From NCBI GenBank assembly GCA_964384485.1, contig CAYLLE010000049.1:1-22891 (forward strand): a DNA stretch of 22,891 nucleotides. Reading direction: 5' to 3'. The notes beneath the pieces are model-generated. The model searched no databases and had not been told where the DNA came from. It was given only the letters and a program-made list of their open reading frames with translations. Of this stretch, positions 1 to 7,149 are shown in pieces. Both the position numbers and the translations under genes were made by a program. Every line of letters starts with the position of its first letter. Positions within the stretch are counted from its first letter, which is position 1. Origin of the DNA: CAYLLE01 sp964384485 (GTDB lineage: Bacteria > Spirochaetota > Spirochaetia > CAYLLE01).

Positions 1-11
1 AGGAGTCAACA

Positions 12-59
12 ATGACTAAGAAACCCAACATACTCTACATGATGATGGAACAGCGGTAA
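12..59 (+). pseudogene. Sulfatase N-terminal fragment
   Basis: An AGGAG ribosome site is followed by an ATG whose product begins with Met-Thr-Lys-Lys-Pro-Asn-Ile-Leu-Tyr-Met and stops after 15 residues. Lys-Pro-Asn-Ile-Leu-Tyr followed by an acidic residue and Gln is the usual opening of type I (formylglycine) sulfatases. The next expected part, leading to the Cys-x-Pro-x-Arg site, is absent. The piece therefore looks like the start of a sulfatase gene joined to unrelated DNA. Another sulfatase fragment lies at 4965-5390, but nothing shows that the two came from one gene. The call rests on a short match. Confidence 0.45.
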
Positions 60-62
60 CAT

Positions 63-332
63 TTACGCAGTAATAAACCGGCCCTCGAGGGTCAGGTCGA
101 ATGGGGTTGCGTCTGGGGTCACCCGGAGGTTAAGAACATGGGGCTGGTGGTCGGCCACCCGCTGGAAAACCTGCCGGACGACCCGTCTGAAACGATGTAT
201 CCTGACTATGACGACGACATTCGCAGGCGGGGGAAAAGTACTTTCCATTTACAGAACTGTGGACTTGCCCGTTTCAGGTCCCCAGTCAGCATGTCCGCTC
301 CGATTGAAGGTTTTTATTTCGGCCTTTATTAA
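63..332 (+). pseudogene. Unidentified coding remnant
   Basis: The frame is open from 63 and reads as plausible protein for about 60 residues (Trp-Gly-His-Pro-Glu-Val-Lys-Asn-Met-Gly-Leu, then an acidic Pro-Asp-Tyr-Asp-Asp-Asp stretch). After about 245 the composition degenerates to the stop. No start codon with a ribosome site is visible and I do not recognise the family. It sits directly behind the broken sulfatase start, so it is probably an internal piece of a carbohydrate-locus gene. Confidence 0.25.
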
Positions 333-583
333 TAATGAAACCTGCAAGAAATTATTCGCAGTTCATCTGAAACAATTTCATAAACTATTCTGTGTTCTTG
401 GTTTATCCTTCGCGACCAGCATCCTTGTAATTGAAATCTTAAAGCTTCAGGTTTCCCAGTACCTTCATATGGTGTTCTTGATATTTCCTTTATTAAATTA
501 TTGATCCGCTTTAATAACTTTCTATCATTTTCCTGCCAGTAGAGGTAATCAGTCCAAGCAGAGTCCGTGAATGAAACTTTCAT
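329..583 (-). CDS. yoeB: YoeB-type toxin (ribosome-dependent mRNA endonuclease)
   Basis: This is an 84-residue protein, the same length as E. coli YoeB, and similar to it throughout (Trp-x-Asp-Tyr-Leu-Tyr-Trp near the start, Trp-Ser-Arg-Arg-Ile in the middle, His-Tyr at the end). The residues known to act in YoeB are at the same positions: Glu46, Arg65, His83 and Tyr84. The family cleaves mRNA in the ribosomal A site when the YefM antitoxin is degraded. The start codon overlaps the yefM stop in an ATGA arrangement, so the two genes are translationally coupled. The gene appears intact, in contrast to the broken genes around it. Confidence 0.95.
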   Translation of the reverse strand: MKVSFTDSAWTDYLYWQENDRKLLKRINNLIKEISRTPYEGTGKPEALRFQLQGCWSRRINQEHRIVYEIVSDELRIISCRFHY

Positions 584-834
584 TCTTCAATAAGCTCTCC
601 GCTTATAACTTTTCCACTTTTCGATTCCTCTAAGGATCGTAATAGATGCTCAGTGTTTGCTTTTGTTGATAATAAGTATTGTGTTTCAGTCAGACTATTA
701 TAATCCTCTAGTGAAATTACCACTACATTTTCATTGTTTTTTCGTGTAATTATTAGCGGATCATGATCATGATATACCTTATCAAGATTAGACTTAAGGT
801 TTCTTCGCAGCTCAGAATAATTAATCGCTTCCAT
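580..834 (-). CDS. yefM: YefM/Phd-family antitoxin
   Basis: The product is 84 residues from the ATG at 834: Met-Glu-Ala-Ile-Asn-Tyr-Ser-Glu-Leu-Arg, which matches the YefM N-terminus. Leu-Ile-Ile-Thr-Arg and Ser-Leu-Glu-Asp-Tyr-Asn-Ser-Leu are the conserved Phd/YefM DNA-binding and dimer segment. The acidic C-terminus fits the toxin-wrapping tail. An upstream in-frame ATG at 888 would add 18 residues unlike the family and would run through the promoter, so I reject it. No Shine-Dalgarno sequence precedes 834. YefM normally represses its own operon, with YoeB as co-repressor. Confidence 0.92.
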   Translation of the reverse strand: MEAINYSELRRNLKSNLDKVYHDHDPLIITRKNNENVVVISLEDYNSLTETQYLLSTKANTEHLLRSLEESKSGKVISGELIEE

Positions 835-840
835 ATAAAC

Positions 841-869
841 AATATATAGTACAATATACGGTACGTCAA
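841..869 (-). promoter_or_regulatory. Candidate yefM-yoeB promoter with YefM operator
   Basis: On the minus strand TTGACG (869-864) and TATATT (846-841) are separated by 17 bases. Bases 844-857 form a near-palindrome centred on GTAC (12 of 14 positions symmetric) and overlap the -10 region. Known YefM operators contain TGTAC-type palindromes. The -10 box ends only seven bases before the ATG, so the mRNA would be nearly leaderless, in agreement with the missing ribosome site. No transcript data are available. Confidence 0.5.
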
Positions 870-888
870 GATGGGTGATAACAATCAC

Positions 889-1216
889 AGAGCGTGCCTT
901 TAATCCGTCCTTGTCTGCCGTAATAAGTGTGAAATCATTGGCTAAGGGCTGCCATATTAATAGTCGATCACAGGGATTTTTATGGTTTTCCTTCTTGAGT
1001 AATTTATATTAGGAAGCTAGGACCTCTGCGACGGACGTGATCCTTATGTGGCCGTACTCGGTCTTATTACCGTAACCATTAGTTCATTTGTCCGGACAGG
1101 ATTTTCTATTGGAGCACGGGGGATTCTTTTTCCATTTTTTTAACAGAGGTTTATTCCAGCCGGCGGATATATAATCGTGTTCGCGGGTTAAAACGGTAAA
1201 AAGCTCATAAGCTTCG
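889..1216. other. Stretch without a recognisable gene
   Basis: I see no convincing gene here. A short hydrophobic frame on the plus strand, about 1035-1140, reads Asp-Pro-Tyr-Val-Ala-Val-Leu-Gly-Leu and ends in Phe-Pro-Phe-Phe, and could be a remnant of a membrane protein. It has no start codon or ribosome site. The stretch is otherwise AT-rich, with stops in all frames. Confidence 0.4.
1196..1214 (-). terminator. Weak hairpin with T-run after the small membrane protein
   Basis: On the minus strand AAGCT-TATG-AGCTT forms a 5-bp stem running into five Ts, three bases after the stop codon of the 56-residue gene. The stem is short and AT-rich, so it is at best a weak terminator. Confidence 0.3.
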
Positions 1217-1387
1217 TTACCTTGAAGCCAAAGCCGGGCCCGCTTCCTGTTCGACAGCACCAATACGAAGGTATAGACCGATAATAATCAGAACGGGACC
1301 GAGAATCACCCCTGCTGCAATAGCTGCAACTGAGACGTTATTCATTCGGCTGCCACCCTTTTTTACCAGTTGTTCCGTCCTGTTCAT
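1217..1387 (-). CDS. Small single-helix membrane protein
   Basis: The product has 56 residues. A strong ribosome site (AAGGGGAAGGA) lies directly before the ATG at 1387. Residues 1-17 are polar and basic. Residues 18-40 are a continuous hydrophobic helix (Val-Ser-Val-Ala-Ala-Ile-Ala-Ala-Gly, then Pro-Val-Leu-Ile-Ile-Ile-Gly-Leu). The short polar tail contains Glu-Gln-Glu. This predicts one membrane span with the N-terminus probably inside. I do not recognise the family, and function is unknown. A weak hairpin follows the stop. The good ribosome site and sensible composition argue that it is real although very short. Confidence 0.55.
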   Translation of the reverse strand: MNRTEQLVKKGGSRMNNVSVAAIAAGVILGPVLIIIGLYLRIGAVEQEAGPALASR

Positions 1388-1468
1388 TCCTTCCCCTTAT
1401 GTTAATCTCCTTCAATACCGCTTTTTCTCCGTGAATTTTCATGGTGTTAAAAACAGGTACTGGAACGT

Positions 1469-1560
1469 CAGCAATTCCCGGTCAACCCGATCTAAATTTA
1501 TATATTATATGAAATTATGGCCTTTTCTTAATCACAAAAGGAGTTGACCGGGATTTGCTG
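1469..1560. repeat. 18-bp inverted repeat around an AT-rich core
   Basis: CAGCAATTCCCGGTCAAC at 1469-1486 and its inverted copy at 1543-1560 match at 17 of 18 positions and enclose 56 bases rich in A and T. The right arm overlaps the end of the racemase fragment. It could be the termini of a small lost element, a duplicated end produced when the racemase gene was broken, or a regulatory palindrome. No transposase or flanking target duplication is visible. Confidence 0.5.
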
Positions 1561-1681
1561 CTGAAACGTCCTCCTGCTTCACTAACAACGGAATCTCCGT
1601 GCATCCTAAGACGATTCCTTCCACTCCTTCACGTACAAGTTGGTCGATATACCGGGGTTCGCGGAAAGGACGTGGAAACTG
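1532..1681 (-). pseudogene. Aspartate/glutamate racemase fragment
   Basis: The minus-strand frame encodes about 49 residues. It contains Tyr-Ile-Asp-Gln-Leu-Val-Arg-Glu-Gly-Val-Glu-Gly-Ile-Val-Leu-Gly-Cys-Thr-Glu-Ile-Pro-Leu-Leu. Gly-Cys-Thr-Glu-Ile is the second catalytic-cysteine motif of the Asp/Glu racemase superfamily, near the C-terminus of aspartate racemases. The rest of the roughly 230-residue protein is missing: a TAG precedes the fragment in frame, and it ends in the inverted repeat. It is clearly a gene remnant and not a functional enzyme. Confidence 0.7.
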
Positions 1682-1715
1682 CTAACGCCATGGCCTTTCC
1701 GTTTTTTACAAATTC

Positions 1716-3209
1716 TCACCCGAACCTGAATCCGTAGAGATCAGCAGATCGGGCGAATATGCGCAGACGGACGGGCTTATCCTGGAGAGACGAAACTTCC
1801 GCTCCGCTCCGCCACCGGATTTCCTGCTCCGTATCGTTTCGGTCAGCGGAAATACATTCGGACAGGGTAAATCCGGGTATACCAGTACCTTGCGTATTCT
1901 GAATCTCCATCCACACTTCTCCCCGGGCGCCGCAATCAGTATTTACTGCCAGCCGGTCACCGCGAAACTTAAGATACGGTGTGATTATCCAGCCGCCGTC
2001 GTTGCTGAATCGGGCAGCAGCAAATCCGTCCAATCTTTGGCGGGCCCGGAAAACAGCGGTAAAGGGTGGCTCTTTGCGAAGCTTGTGGGGATATCCTTTC
2101 CCCATATAGTACTGAGTTATATACTTACCCTCCCGGATCATTCCCAAACCCATCCGAATATCTCCGCCGCCGTCCTGCTCTCCTATTATTCCCTGCCGGA
2201 TATATGCGCGCCGAAACCGCTTCCAATGTACTCCGTCCCGGCTTACTGCAAGTTCTGATGCAATAGGTCCATCGTTAGATACGCCCCCCCGGGTATTCCA
2301 AGAATTTGGATTGGGTATATTTTCCGTTTTGTCCGGATAGTGCCGGTACAACGGAGGGAAGGCCAGGTAGGTTTCAGGTGCCCAGGGATACTTGTGTACC
2401 AAGGGTGTATAGAGATCAGAATCGGGAGGATCATCGTTATCGGTATGCATTACCACCGGAAGTTCGCTGCCCACGGGACCGAAAAGACCCCGGGGCCCCC
2501 TGCTGCGGTCCGGATCGATTTTATACGGCCACGGGGTCTTTAAAAGCGATTCTGTTTCGCACCGGCAGACGACCCTTCCGTACGTATCGTGCCACCCGCG
2601 GACGTAGGCGACGTATTTATTCAGATGGTCATCCCAGAAACACTGGTTCAGGGTATCGCACCAGAACGGCAAAACCGGTTTCTTTGCAGCCCGGTTCCAG
2701 ATTATTCCATCCCGGGAATTGAAGAGATACACCCCGCCCTCTTTTCCGGGTTGGTATACCATCCCTTCCGTTTCTTTCCAAAGGGGATTTTCCTCACCGT
2801 TTCCTATCCACCAAAAAGGCGCTCCCTGCGTGTTATTCGGATCGATGAAAACCGTACCGACACATCCCGGCAAAGCAACATTGTTCCCGCGGGTCCCGCA
2901 AATATCAAATAACCCAAGTTCCGGTTTCTCCCAATCCAGACCGTTACCGGAGACGGCAAGACAGGTATGCCGCTCTTTTATGCCAAGCTGGTAATTTTTC
3001 TGGGGTGCTGTATAGTAGAGATAGTACCGATTATCATAGCGGATAACCACCGGGAGAATTGTTCCGTAGGGTTCCCAGGGGCGGTCTCCCTCGAGAATTT
3101 TGCCGCACCGTTCAGCTTCCTTAGGGATTATACATATACCCTCTGATTCAGCTATATACCTATCATCGAAAAATAGAGCTGTATCGGAGCCTATATCAAT
3201 ACATCGCAT
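1716..3209 (-). CDS. Predicted beta-propeller glycosidase (GH32/43-like)
   Basis: The product has 497 residues and no signal peptide. It opens with Leu-Phe-Phe-Asp-Asp-Arg-Tyr-Ile (residues 12-19), a signature of long propeller proteins from Planctomycetes and related glycan degraders that I recall as GH32/43-like. Blade-like repeats occupy about residues 20-375, including Ser-Gly-Asn-Gly-Leu-Asp-Trp-Glu-Lys, Tyr-Val-Ala-Tyr-Val-Arg-Gly-Trp and Ser-Arg-Asp-Gly-Val-His-Trp-Lys-Arg. A C-terminal beta-sandwich (about 385-497) ends in Ala-Asp-Leu-Tyr-Gly-Phe-Arg-Phe. The start at 3209 has an AGAAGG site ten bases upstream. It is the only large gene of the carbohydrate region that appears complete. 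Substrate and catalytic residues cannot be fixed from the sequence. Nearby sulfatase remnants suggest a sulfated glycan. Confidence 0.75.
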   Translation of the reverse strand: MRCIDIGSDTALFFDDRYIAESEGICIIPKEAERCGKILEGDRPWEPYGTILPVVIRYDNRYYLYYTAPQKNYQLGIKERHTCLAVSGNGLDWEKPELGLFDICGTRGNNVALPGCVGTVFIDPNNTQGAPFWWIGNGEENPLWKETEGMVYQPGKEGGVYLFNSRDGIIWNRAAKKPVLPFWCDTLNQCFWDDHLNKYVAYVRGWHDTYGRVVCRCETESLLKTPWPYKIDPDRSRGPRGLFGPVGSELPVVMHTDNDDPPDSDLYTPLVHKYPWAPETYLAFPPLYRHYPDKTENIPNPNSWNTRGGVSNDGPIASELAVSRDGVHWKRFRRAYIRQGIIGEQDGGGDIRMGLGMIREGKYITQYYMGKGYPHKLRKEPPFTAVFRARQRLDGFAAARFSNDGGWIITPYLKFRGDRLAVNTDCGARGEVWMEIQNTQGTGIPGFTLSECISADRNDTEQEIRWRSGAEVSSLQDKPVRLRIFARSADLYGFRFG

Positions 3210-3468
3210 CTGTTAGTTGCCTTCTACAGGAAAACGTTTTTGTGAATACTGGGTGGGGTTTTCGCACCAGGTCAATAGCTCCATCCGGTTGTTCCACTAA
3301 TGCTGATATCAACCGTAATCTGCATAAGATTGTTTTTATCCAGTGATTCATTTCCTGCATAAGGAAATCTTTTTCATGCAGAGAACGCTGCAAGTTCTCC
3401 TCCATCTTTCTTTGTTCCGTTAATGAATGATAGGTTGTTATTATAAAGATATCAAGTATTACGGTCTT
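3196..3468 (-). pseudogene. Histidine kinase (HisKA_2-type) fragment
   Basis: The minus frame reads Leu-Thr-Glu-Gln-Arg-Lys-Met-Glu-Glu-Asn-Leu-Gln and then His-Glu-Lys-Asp-Phe-Leu-Met-Gln-Glu-Met-Asn-His. This is the typical PAS-to-kinase linker followed by the phosphoacceptor box, which in intact members continues His-Arg-Val-Lys-Asn-Asn-Leu. Here Arg became Trp (Asn-His-Trp-Ile-Lys) and Asn-Asn became Thr-Ile. After about 20 more residues the similarity ends and the frame runs into the start of the propeller gene. No PAS domain start and no ATPase domain are present. It is an isolated, decaying remnant. Confidence 0.6.
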
Positions 3469-3497
3469 TAAAAAGCTATGCTTTTAACCTGTAGTGG

Positions 3498-4045
3498 GTG
3501 GTCGTATACTGTCTCTACCTTACCCCGCGTTTTATGCTTGCGCATAAAGCTTCGGGATTAAGATATCGTTTCGCGAATAATAGCGAAATTCCGGAGGGCT
3601 TTACCGGGATTGCTATGTCTCAGATGCAGGAAGTCCTAATCGCCTCGGAAGGCAATCAGCCCATGCAGCAGGCCTCGGGCGCTCTGCAGTTTGTTGTGGT
3701 GTTTACGGCAGGTGAACAGACCCAGGAGGATATTCCGGATTATTCCGCCGAAAACCTGGCANNNNNNNNNNGAACTTGAGGAAATGCAGAGCCCTTCTGG
3801 TACAGGAACAAGCGGAAACTTGGAAGTGGTGGAAATCGATCAGCACCAGATTGCGGGAAGGCGCGGCGTCCGTGCCCGGTTTGAACTGCGAGTACCGGAT
3901 CAGAATATGACCCTTGAGGGAATTCTTTTTTTCGGTTAATCACGACAATGGCGCCTTGGTGGTTCAGTATTTAGCCGGCACCGGAAGCACCGACCGTCTT
4001 ATATCTTTTGCCAATGACCACATTCAGACCCTTTCCCTGAAGTAA
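3498..4045 (+). pseudogene. Hypothetical protein, gapped and frameshifted
   Basis: Three pieces of one gene can be read: from about 3550 to the 10-base gap, from 3772 to the stop at 3939, and a third piece in another frame ending Ala-Asn-Asp-His-Ile-Gln-Thr-Leu-Ser-Leu-Lys at 4045. The second and third join smoothly if the T7 run at 3926-3932 has one T too many (Glu-Gly-Ile-Leu-Phe-Ser-Val-Asn-His-Asp). The product is a small alpha/beta protein with a closing helix, in pattern somewhat like DcrB/PsbP-type proteins, but the family is not certain. The N-terminus is unclear: the first 15-20 residues read in frame do not look like a signal peptide. A single homopolymer error could explain the frameshift. 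Confidence 0.45.
3762..3771. other. Assembly gap (10 N)
   Basis: Ten Ns interrupt the hypothetical gene. The frame changes across the gap, so its true length is probably not ten bases. Confidence 0.99.
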
Positions 4046-4187
4046 TCCCTTCTATACTGTGCAAATAGCTTCGGAAAAGATATTCAGTTCGCCTGAGGGT
4101 GATAGGACAGACACCCTGGGGAGAGCTTCCCGCAATGTCTAATAATAAGTTATAATTATCCATTCATTATCAAAAGAAGGCAAACGC

Positions 4188-4864
4188 ATGATCAGTCAGC
4201 TCACCGCGGGCATCTATTTTTCATTACCAAAAGCTGAAACCGACCGGCCTCTCCTCGGTCTTGTTTCCGGACGGGATGCCGCTCTCATGGTGGATTCGGG
4301 AACATCTCCCGGTCACGCGGAGGAGTTCCTTTCCGCGGCCGGAAAAAACAAGACAGCTCCTTTGAAGTATCAGTTCCTTACCCATTGGCACTGGGATCAC
4401 GTGTTCGGGATTCCGAGGGTTGGAGCCGAATGTATCGCCCATGAATTGACCGCGGCAAAACTGCGGGAAATGCGCGGTCAACCCTGGAACAACGCCGGAC
4501 TGGATAAGATGGTAGAGAACGGTATTATGTCGCCATTTAACGCTGAATGTCTTCGCCGGGAAATGCCGAATGAAGCGGAGCGAATTATCGGCCCGGTAGA
4601 CCGGCAGTTTACCGATACTCTGGAGATCGATCTTGGGGAGCTGCACTGTCTGATTGAACACATCGGCGGAACCCATACGGAGGATTCCTCGGTACTGTTT
4701 GTCCCGGAACAGAAAGTACTTTTCCCGGGTGACTGTATCTACGGGCGCAGAATCAACGGAGAATACGGTTATCGTCTTGAGGAACTGATACAGATGACGG
4801 AAAAGCTACGATCCTATGACGCGGAATATTTTCTCGTTTCTCATGAAGAGCCCATGAAACGGGA
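4188..4864 (+). CDS. Metallo-beta-lactamase-fold hydrolase, 3' end lost in gap
   Basis: At least 225 residues are present. The metal-binding set of the fold is complete: His66-x-His68-x-Asp70-His71, His163 in Gly-Gly-Thr-His, Asp182 in Pro-Gly-Asp, and His219 in Ser-His-Glu-Glu-Pro. These predict a dinuclear zinc hydrolase of the cytoplasm, because no signal peptide is visible. Substrate is unknown. An AGAAGG ribosome site lies seven bases before the ATG and a perfect TATAAT lies at 4151-4156. Only a short C-terminal tail should be missing, since the last metal ligand is already present. The frame continues across the N run into a sulfatase only by chance. It sits in a sulfatase-rich neighbourhood, but a role there is inference. 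Confidence 0.85.
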
Positions 4865-4964
4865 NNNNNNNNNNNNNNNNNNNNNNNNNNNNNNNNNNNN
4901 NNNNNNNNNNNNNNNNNNNNNNNNNNNNNNNNNNNNNNNNNNNNNNNNNNNNNNNNNNNNNNNN
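4865..4964. other. Assembly gap (100 N)
   Basis: Exactly 100 Ns, a conventional placeholder for a gap of unknown size. The flanking sequences belong to different protein families, so the order and distance of what lies on either side are not established. Confidence 0.99.
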
Positions 4965-5390
4965 ATCCGCCGTCACGCAAATGATAAACCCTTCTTGTTA
5001 ATGCTTTCCTGGGGTCCGCCCCATTCTCCCTATAATACCGCCCCTTCCCGGTACCGGCAGCAATATAATCCCGACGCCATTGAACTGCGACCGAATATGC
5101 CGGACAACATTGCCGATCAAGTGCGGGAGTGGTTAGCCGGATACTACGCCCATTGTTCAGCACTGGATGCCTGCGTGGGAGATCTTCTGGCAACACTGAA
5201 GGAATGTGATATAGAGGATGATTCAATTTTCGTCTTTACATCTGATCACGGTGATATGCTGGGATCACAGAGACATTCCTCGAAGCAGCGGCCTTGGGAT
5301 GAATCCATCCGCGTTCCGTTCCTGCTGAGATATCCTGCTCTTCCGGGTTGGAATGCACGGGAAGTAGATGCCCCGATTGATGCACCGTAA
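4965..5390 (+). pseudogene. Type I sulfatase, C-terminal-half fragment
   Basis: About 141 residues of the sulfatase alkaline-phosphatase-like fold. Leu-Ser-Trp-Gly-Pro-Pro-His-Ser-Pro-Tyr matches the catalytic histidine segment. Phe-Thr-Ser-Asp-His-Gly-Asp-Met-Leu-Gly-Ser is the conserved metal-binding strand, and Gln-Arg-Pro-Trp-Asp-Glu-Ser-Ile-Arg-Val-Pro-Phe follows as usual. The N-terminal half with the formylglycine site lies in or beyond the gap. The frame then stops after Ile-Asp-Ala-Pro, where intact members continue with Asp-Ile-Met-Pro-Thr and about 100 further residues. It is truncated at its 3' end by a deletion or rearrangement joined directly to the next gene. Substrate would be a sulfated glycan or sulfate ester. 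Confidence 0.85.
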
Positions 5391-5417
5391 TATGTCTTTC
5401 GAAGATACTAGATATCC

Positions 5418-6150
5418 ATGTCGGTTAACTTGATACACATTACAGACCTGCATCATCCGCCCCATGATGTGGATGATCTGTTTGATCTTGCCGCTGTTTA
5501 CGGGATGGCCGGGGCGGATGTAAAAGCGGTTCTTCTGGACCATCTCGGAGATGTCGATCCGTATCAAAGGATGTACGAACCGGGATTCCTGCCGGTAACC
5601 CAGCTCAACTGGCTTACGGCAAAACCGGTTCCCGTTGCCGCCGGTCCCGCTTCGAGACTTACATCGCCGGATGATGACGGATCCGGTTATCCTGCTCAGG
5701 AACAATCGGCAATCGGTCTGTTTTTTGAAAGTGCTTAAAGAGAGTGATAAACCCGTGGCGGTGACCAGTGTCGGGTCATGCCGGATTATCGCCTGTGCTA
5801 TCAATAGAAATCCTGGGTTATGCAAAGAAAAGATTGCTTCCCTGCACATAGTCGCTGGAAGCGCTCATTATTTCAATTTTGATTCCGGTCCGGATTATAA
5901 TGTAAAAGTTGATCCGCTGGCTTATGTCAAAGTTTTTACATCAGACATCCCGATTTGCTGGTATCCGTGCAGCGCTGGACATCCCTACACGGAAGGTGAA
6001 TCGGAAAAATACAAAATGTACAGCAGCAGATGGGACTATCCTCAGGTTAAACTCAGTGACGGAATAGACCGGCGGCTTCACGCGTGGATGGTGTGTAACA
6101 TGTCTGGAAATTTAAGGGGTGATATAATAATGCCATGGGAGAAGCAATGA
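5418..6150 (+). pseudogene. Nucleoside-hydrolase-like protein, frameshifted
   Basis: The first frame starts Met-Ser-Val-Asn-Leu-Ile-His-Ile-Thr-Asp-Leu-His-His-Pro and has Asp-Val-Asp-Asp-Leu-Phe-Asp-Leu-Ala, a variant of the Asp-x-Asp-x-x-x-Asp-Asp metal site of inosine-uridine nucleoside hydrolases. It stops at 5738. The second frame carries the rest: Lys-Val-Leu-Lys-Glu-Ser-Asp-Lys-Pro-Val-Ala-Val-Thr, Gly-Ser-Cys-Arg and Val-Asp-Pro-Leu-Ala-Tyr. The two join as Gly-Leu-Phe-Leu-Lys-Val-Leu if the T6 run at 5721-5726 is one T shorter. The end near 6150 may be shifted again, because Met-Gly-Glu-Ala-Met-Asn-Met-Leu-Leu-Lys continues in another frame to 6216. Such divergent members occur beside sulfatases and glycosidases, and true nucleosidase activity is uncertain. 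Confidence 0.65.
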
Positions 6151-6237
6151 ATATGCTTCTTAAAAACCTAGTCCCCGACAGCGAAGCGTATATGCAGCAG
6201 GATGTGAGTCCATAAAAATGCAAGGGCGCATAACGGA

Positions 6238-6818
6238 ATGACGGTTAAAAATATCCTTTCCAAAAACTGGCTTCCCCTGCCTTACGGCGATCCCAAAATG
6301 GGCAGCCGGCATCTGCTTCGCCGAAGCTTCATATTGCGGGAGGACCAAAAGGGCGGGGCAGTATCCGTTACCGCCGGCAGCGTGTACCGGCTCTATGTAA
6401 ACGGAAAAACGGTTATGGCCGGACCAGCCCGGGGAACGAGCGGATATTTCTTCTATGACACCGTGGAAATCGGGGGGTATCTGCGTCCCGGACCAAATGT
6501 CATCGCCTTGGAGACGGCCTACTTCCCGAACAATGTGCCGGAAACAATTCAATATGAATTCCCGCTCCATGAACCCGGCATCAGCGTCTGTCTGGAACTC
6601 TCCGGAATCAATGAAGCTCCCCAGCCCTTACTCAAGCACCCGCGGAACTCCGGGAGCGGTCCACACCGCTGACTCTTGTCCGCGGCCGAAAGCCGGAGAA
6701 ACTTACTGATGCAGGTTTTTTCTATTGTATGGGGAAGGAAATAGAAAAACAGGATCGGGAGGAACTTTTTTGGTTCGGAGTCCGGGACCGGGAATCCAGC
6801 CCCTCCAGGAAAGGCTAG
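6238..6818 (+). pseudogene. Alpha-L-rhamnosidase (GH78-like) N-terminal remnant
   Basis: The first 120 or so residues contain Leu-Arg-Arg-Ser-Phe-Ile, Tyr-Arg-Leu-Tyr-Val-Asn-Gly-Lys, Gly-Pro-Ala-Arg-Gly-Thr, Tyr-Asp-Thr-Val-Glu-Ile and Leu-Arg-Pro-Gly-Pro-Asn-Val-Ile-Ala. This is the N-terminal carbohydrate-binding beta-sandwich of bacterial alpha-L-rhamnosidases. The frame stops at 6672. Sensible sequence (Pro-Leu-Thr-Leu-Val-Arg-Gly-Arg-Lys-Pro-Glu-Lys) continues in another frame up to the TAG at 6816-6818, so there is a frameshift near 6630. The (alpha/alpha)6 catalytic domain, some 400 residues, is missing. The intact enzyme would remove terminal rhamnose from glycans or glycosides. Confidence 0.65.
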
Positions 6819-7149
6819 AGTGAAACCGCCCAGTGCCGGCTGCTCTGGTCCCGGGTTCTGGATGAAAAGCAGGAGGAGCGGCTCTGGGATGTGCTCCGGG
6901 GCTGGCAGCCCTTCCGGATTCCGGTCCGGGATAATACCAGGATGATAAATCGGTCCCGGGCAAGCAGCATTATGGGTCTTTACCCTAGATTCTGTTATCT
7001 CCGGGACCGGTTTGATCGGAGAGCTTGCCGCGAACGGTCATGCCGTACCCGAGGCCGGAATTGTCGAAGCAGCCGGCTGTGTGGAAATAACCGCTTCCCG
7101 GGCCGGCGGGCTCCGGGTGCGTGCGCTTTCAGATACCGGTAACCCGTAG
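6819..7149 (+). pseudogene. Jumble of glycosidase remnants
   Basis: Two coding-like pieces in different frames follow the rhamnosidase start. About 6848-6980 reads Trp-Ser-Arg-Val-Leu-Asp-Glu-Lys-Gln-Glu-Glu-Arg-Leu-Trp and then Ile-Pro-Val-Arg-Asp-Asn-Thr-Arg, perhaps an internal part of a related glycosidase. From about 6970 another frame reads Val-Ile-Ser-Gly-Thr-Gly-Leu-Ile-Gly-Glu-Leu-Ala-Ala-Asn-Gly and ends at the TAG at 7147-7149, resembling the closing beta-sandwich of GH2-type enzymes. Identification is weak. The last bases overlap the 3' end of tyrS, which runs the other way. Confidence 0.35.

Noticed and set aside
1555..1737. Plus-strand 60-residue reading frame
   Set aside because: It is antisense to the racemase fragment, which carries the recognisable motif.
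4188..5390. Natural fusion of a metallo-hydrolase with a sulfatase
   Set aside because: The join lies entirely in a 100-N placeholder, so frame continuity is an accident.
6770..7010. Frequent CCCGGG/CCGGGA words as a possible repeat array
   Set aside because: The spacing is irregular and such words are common across the window, so they reflect base composition and codon use.
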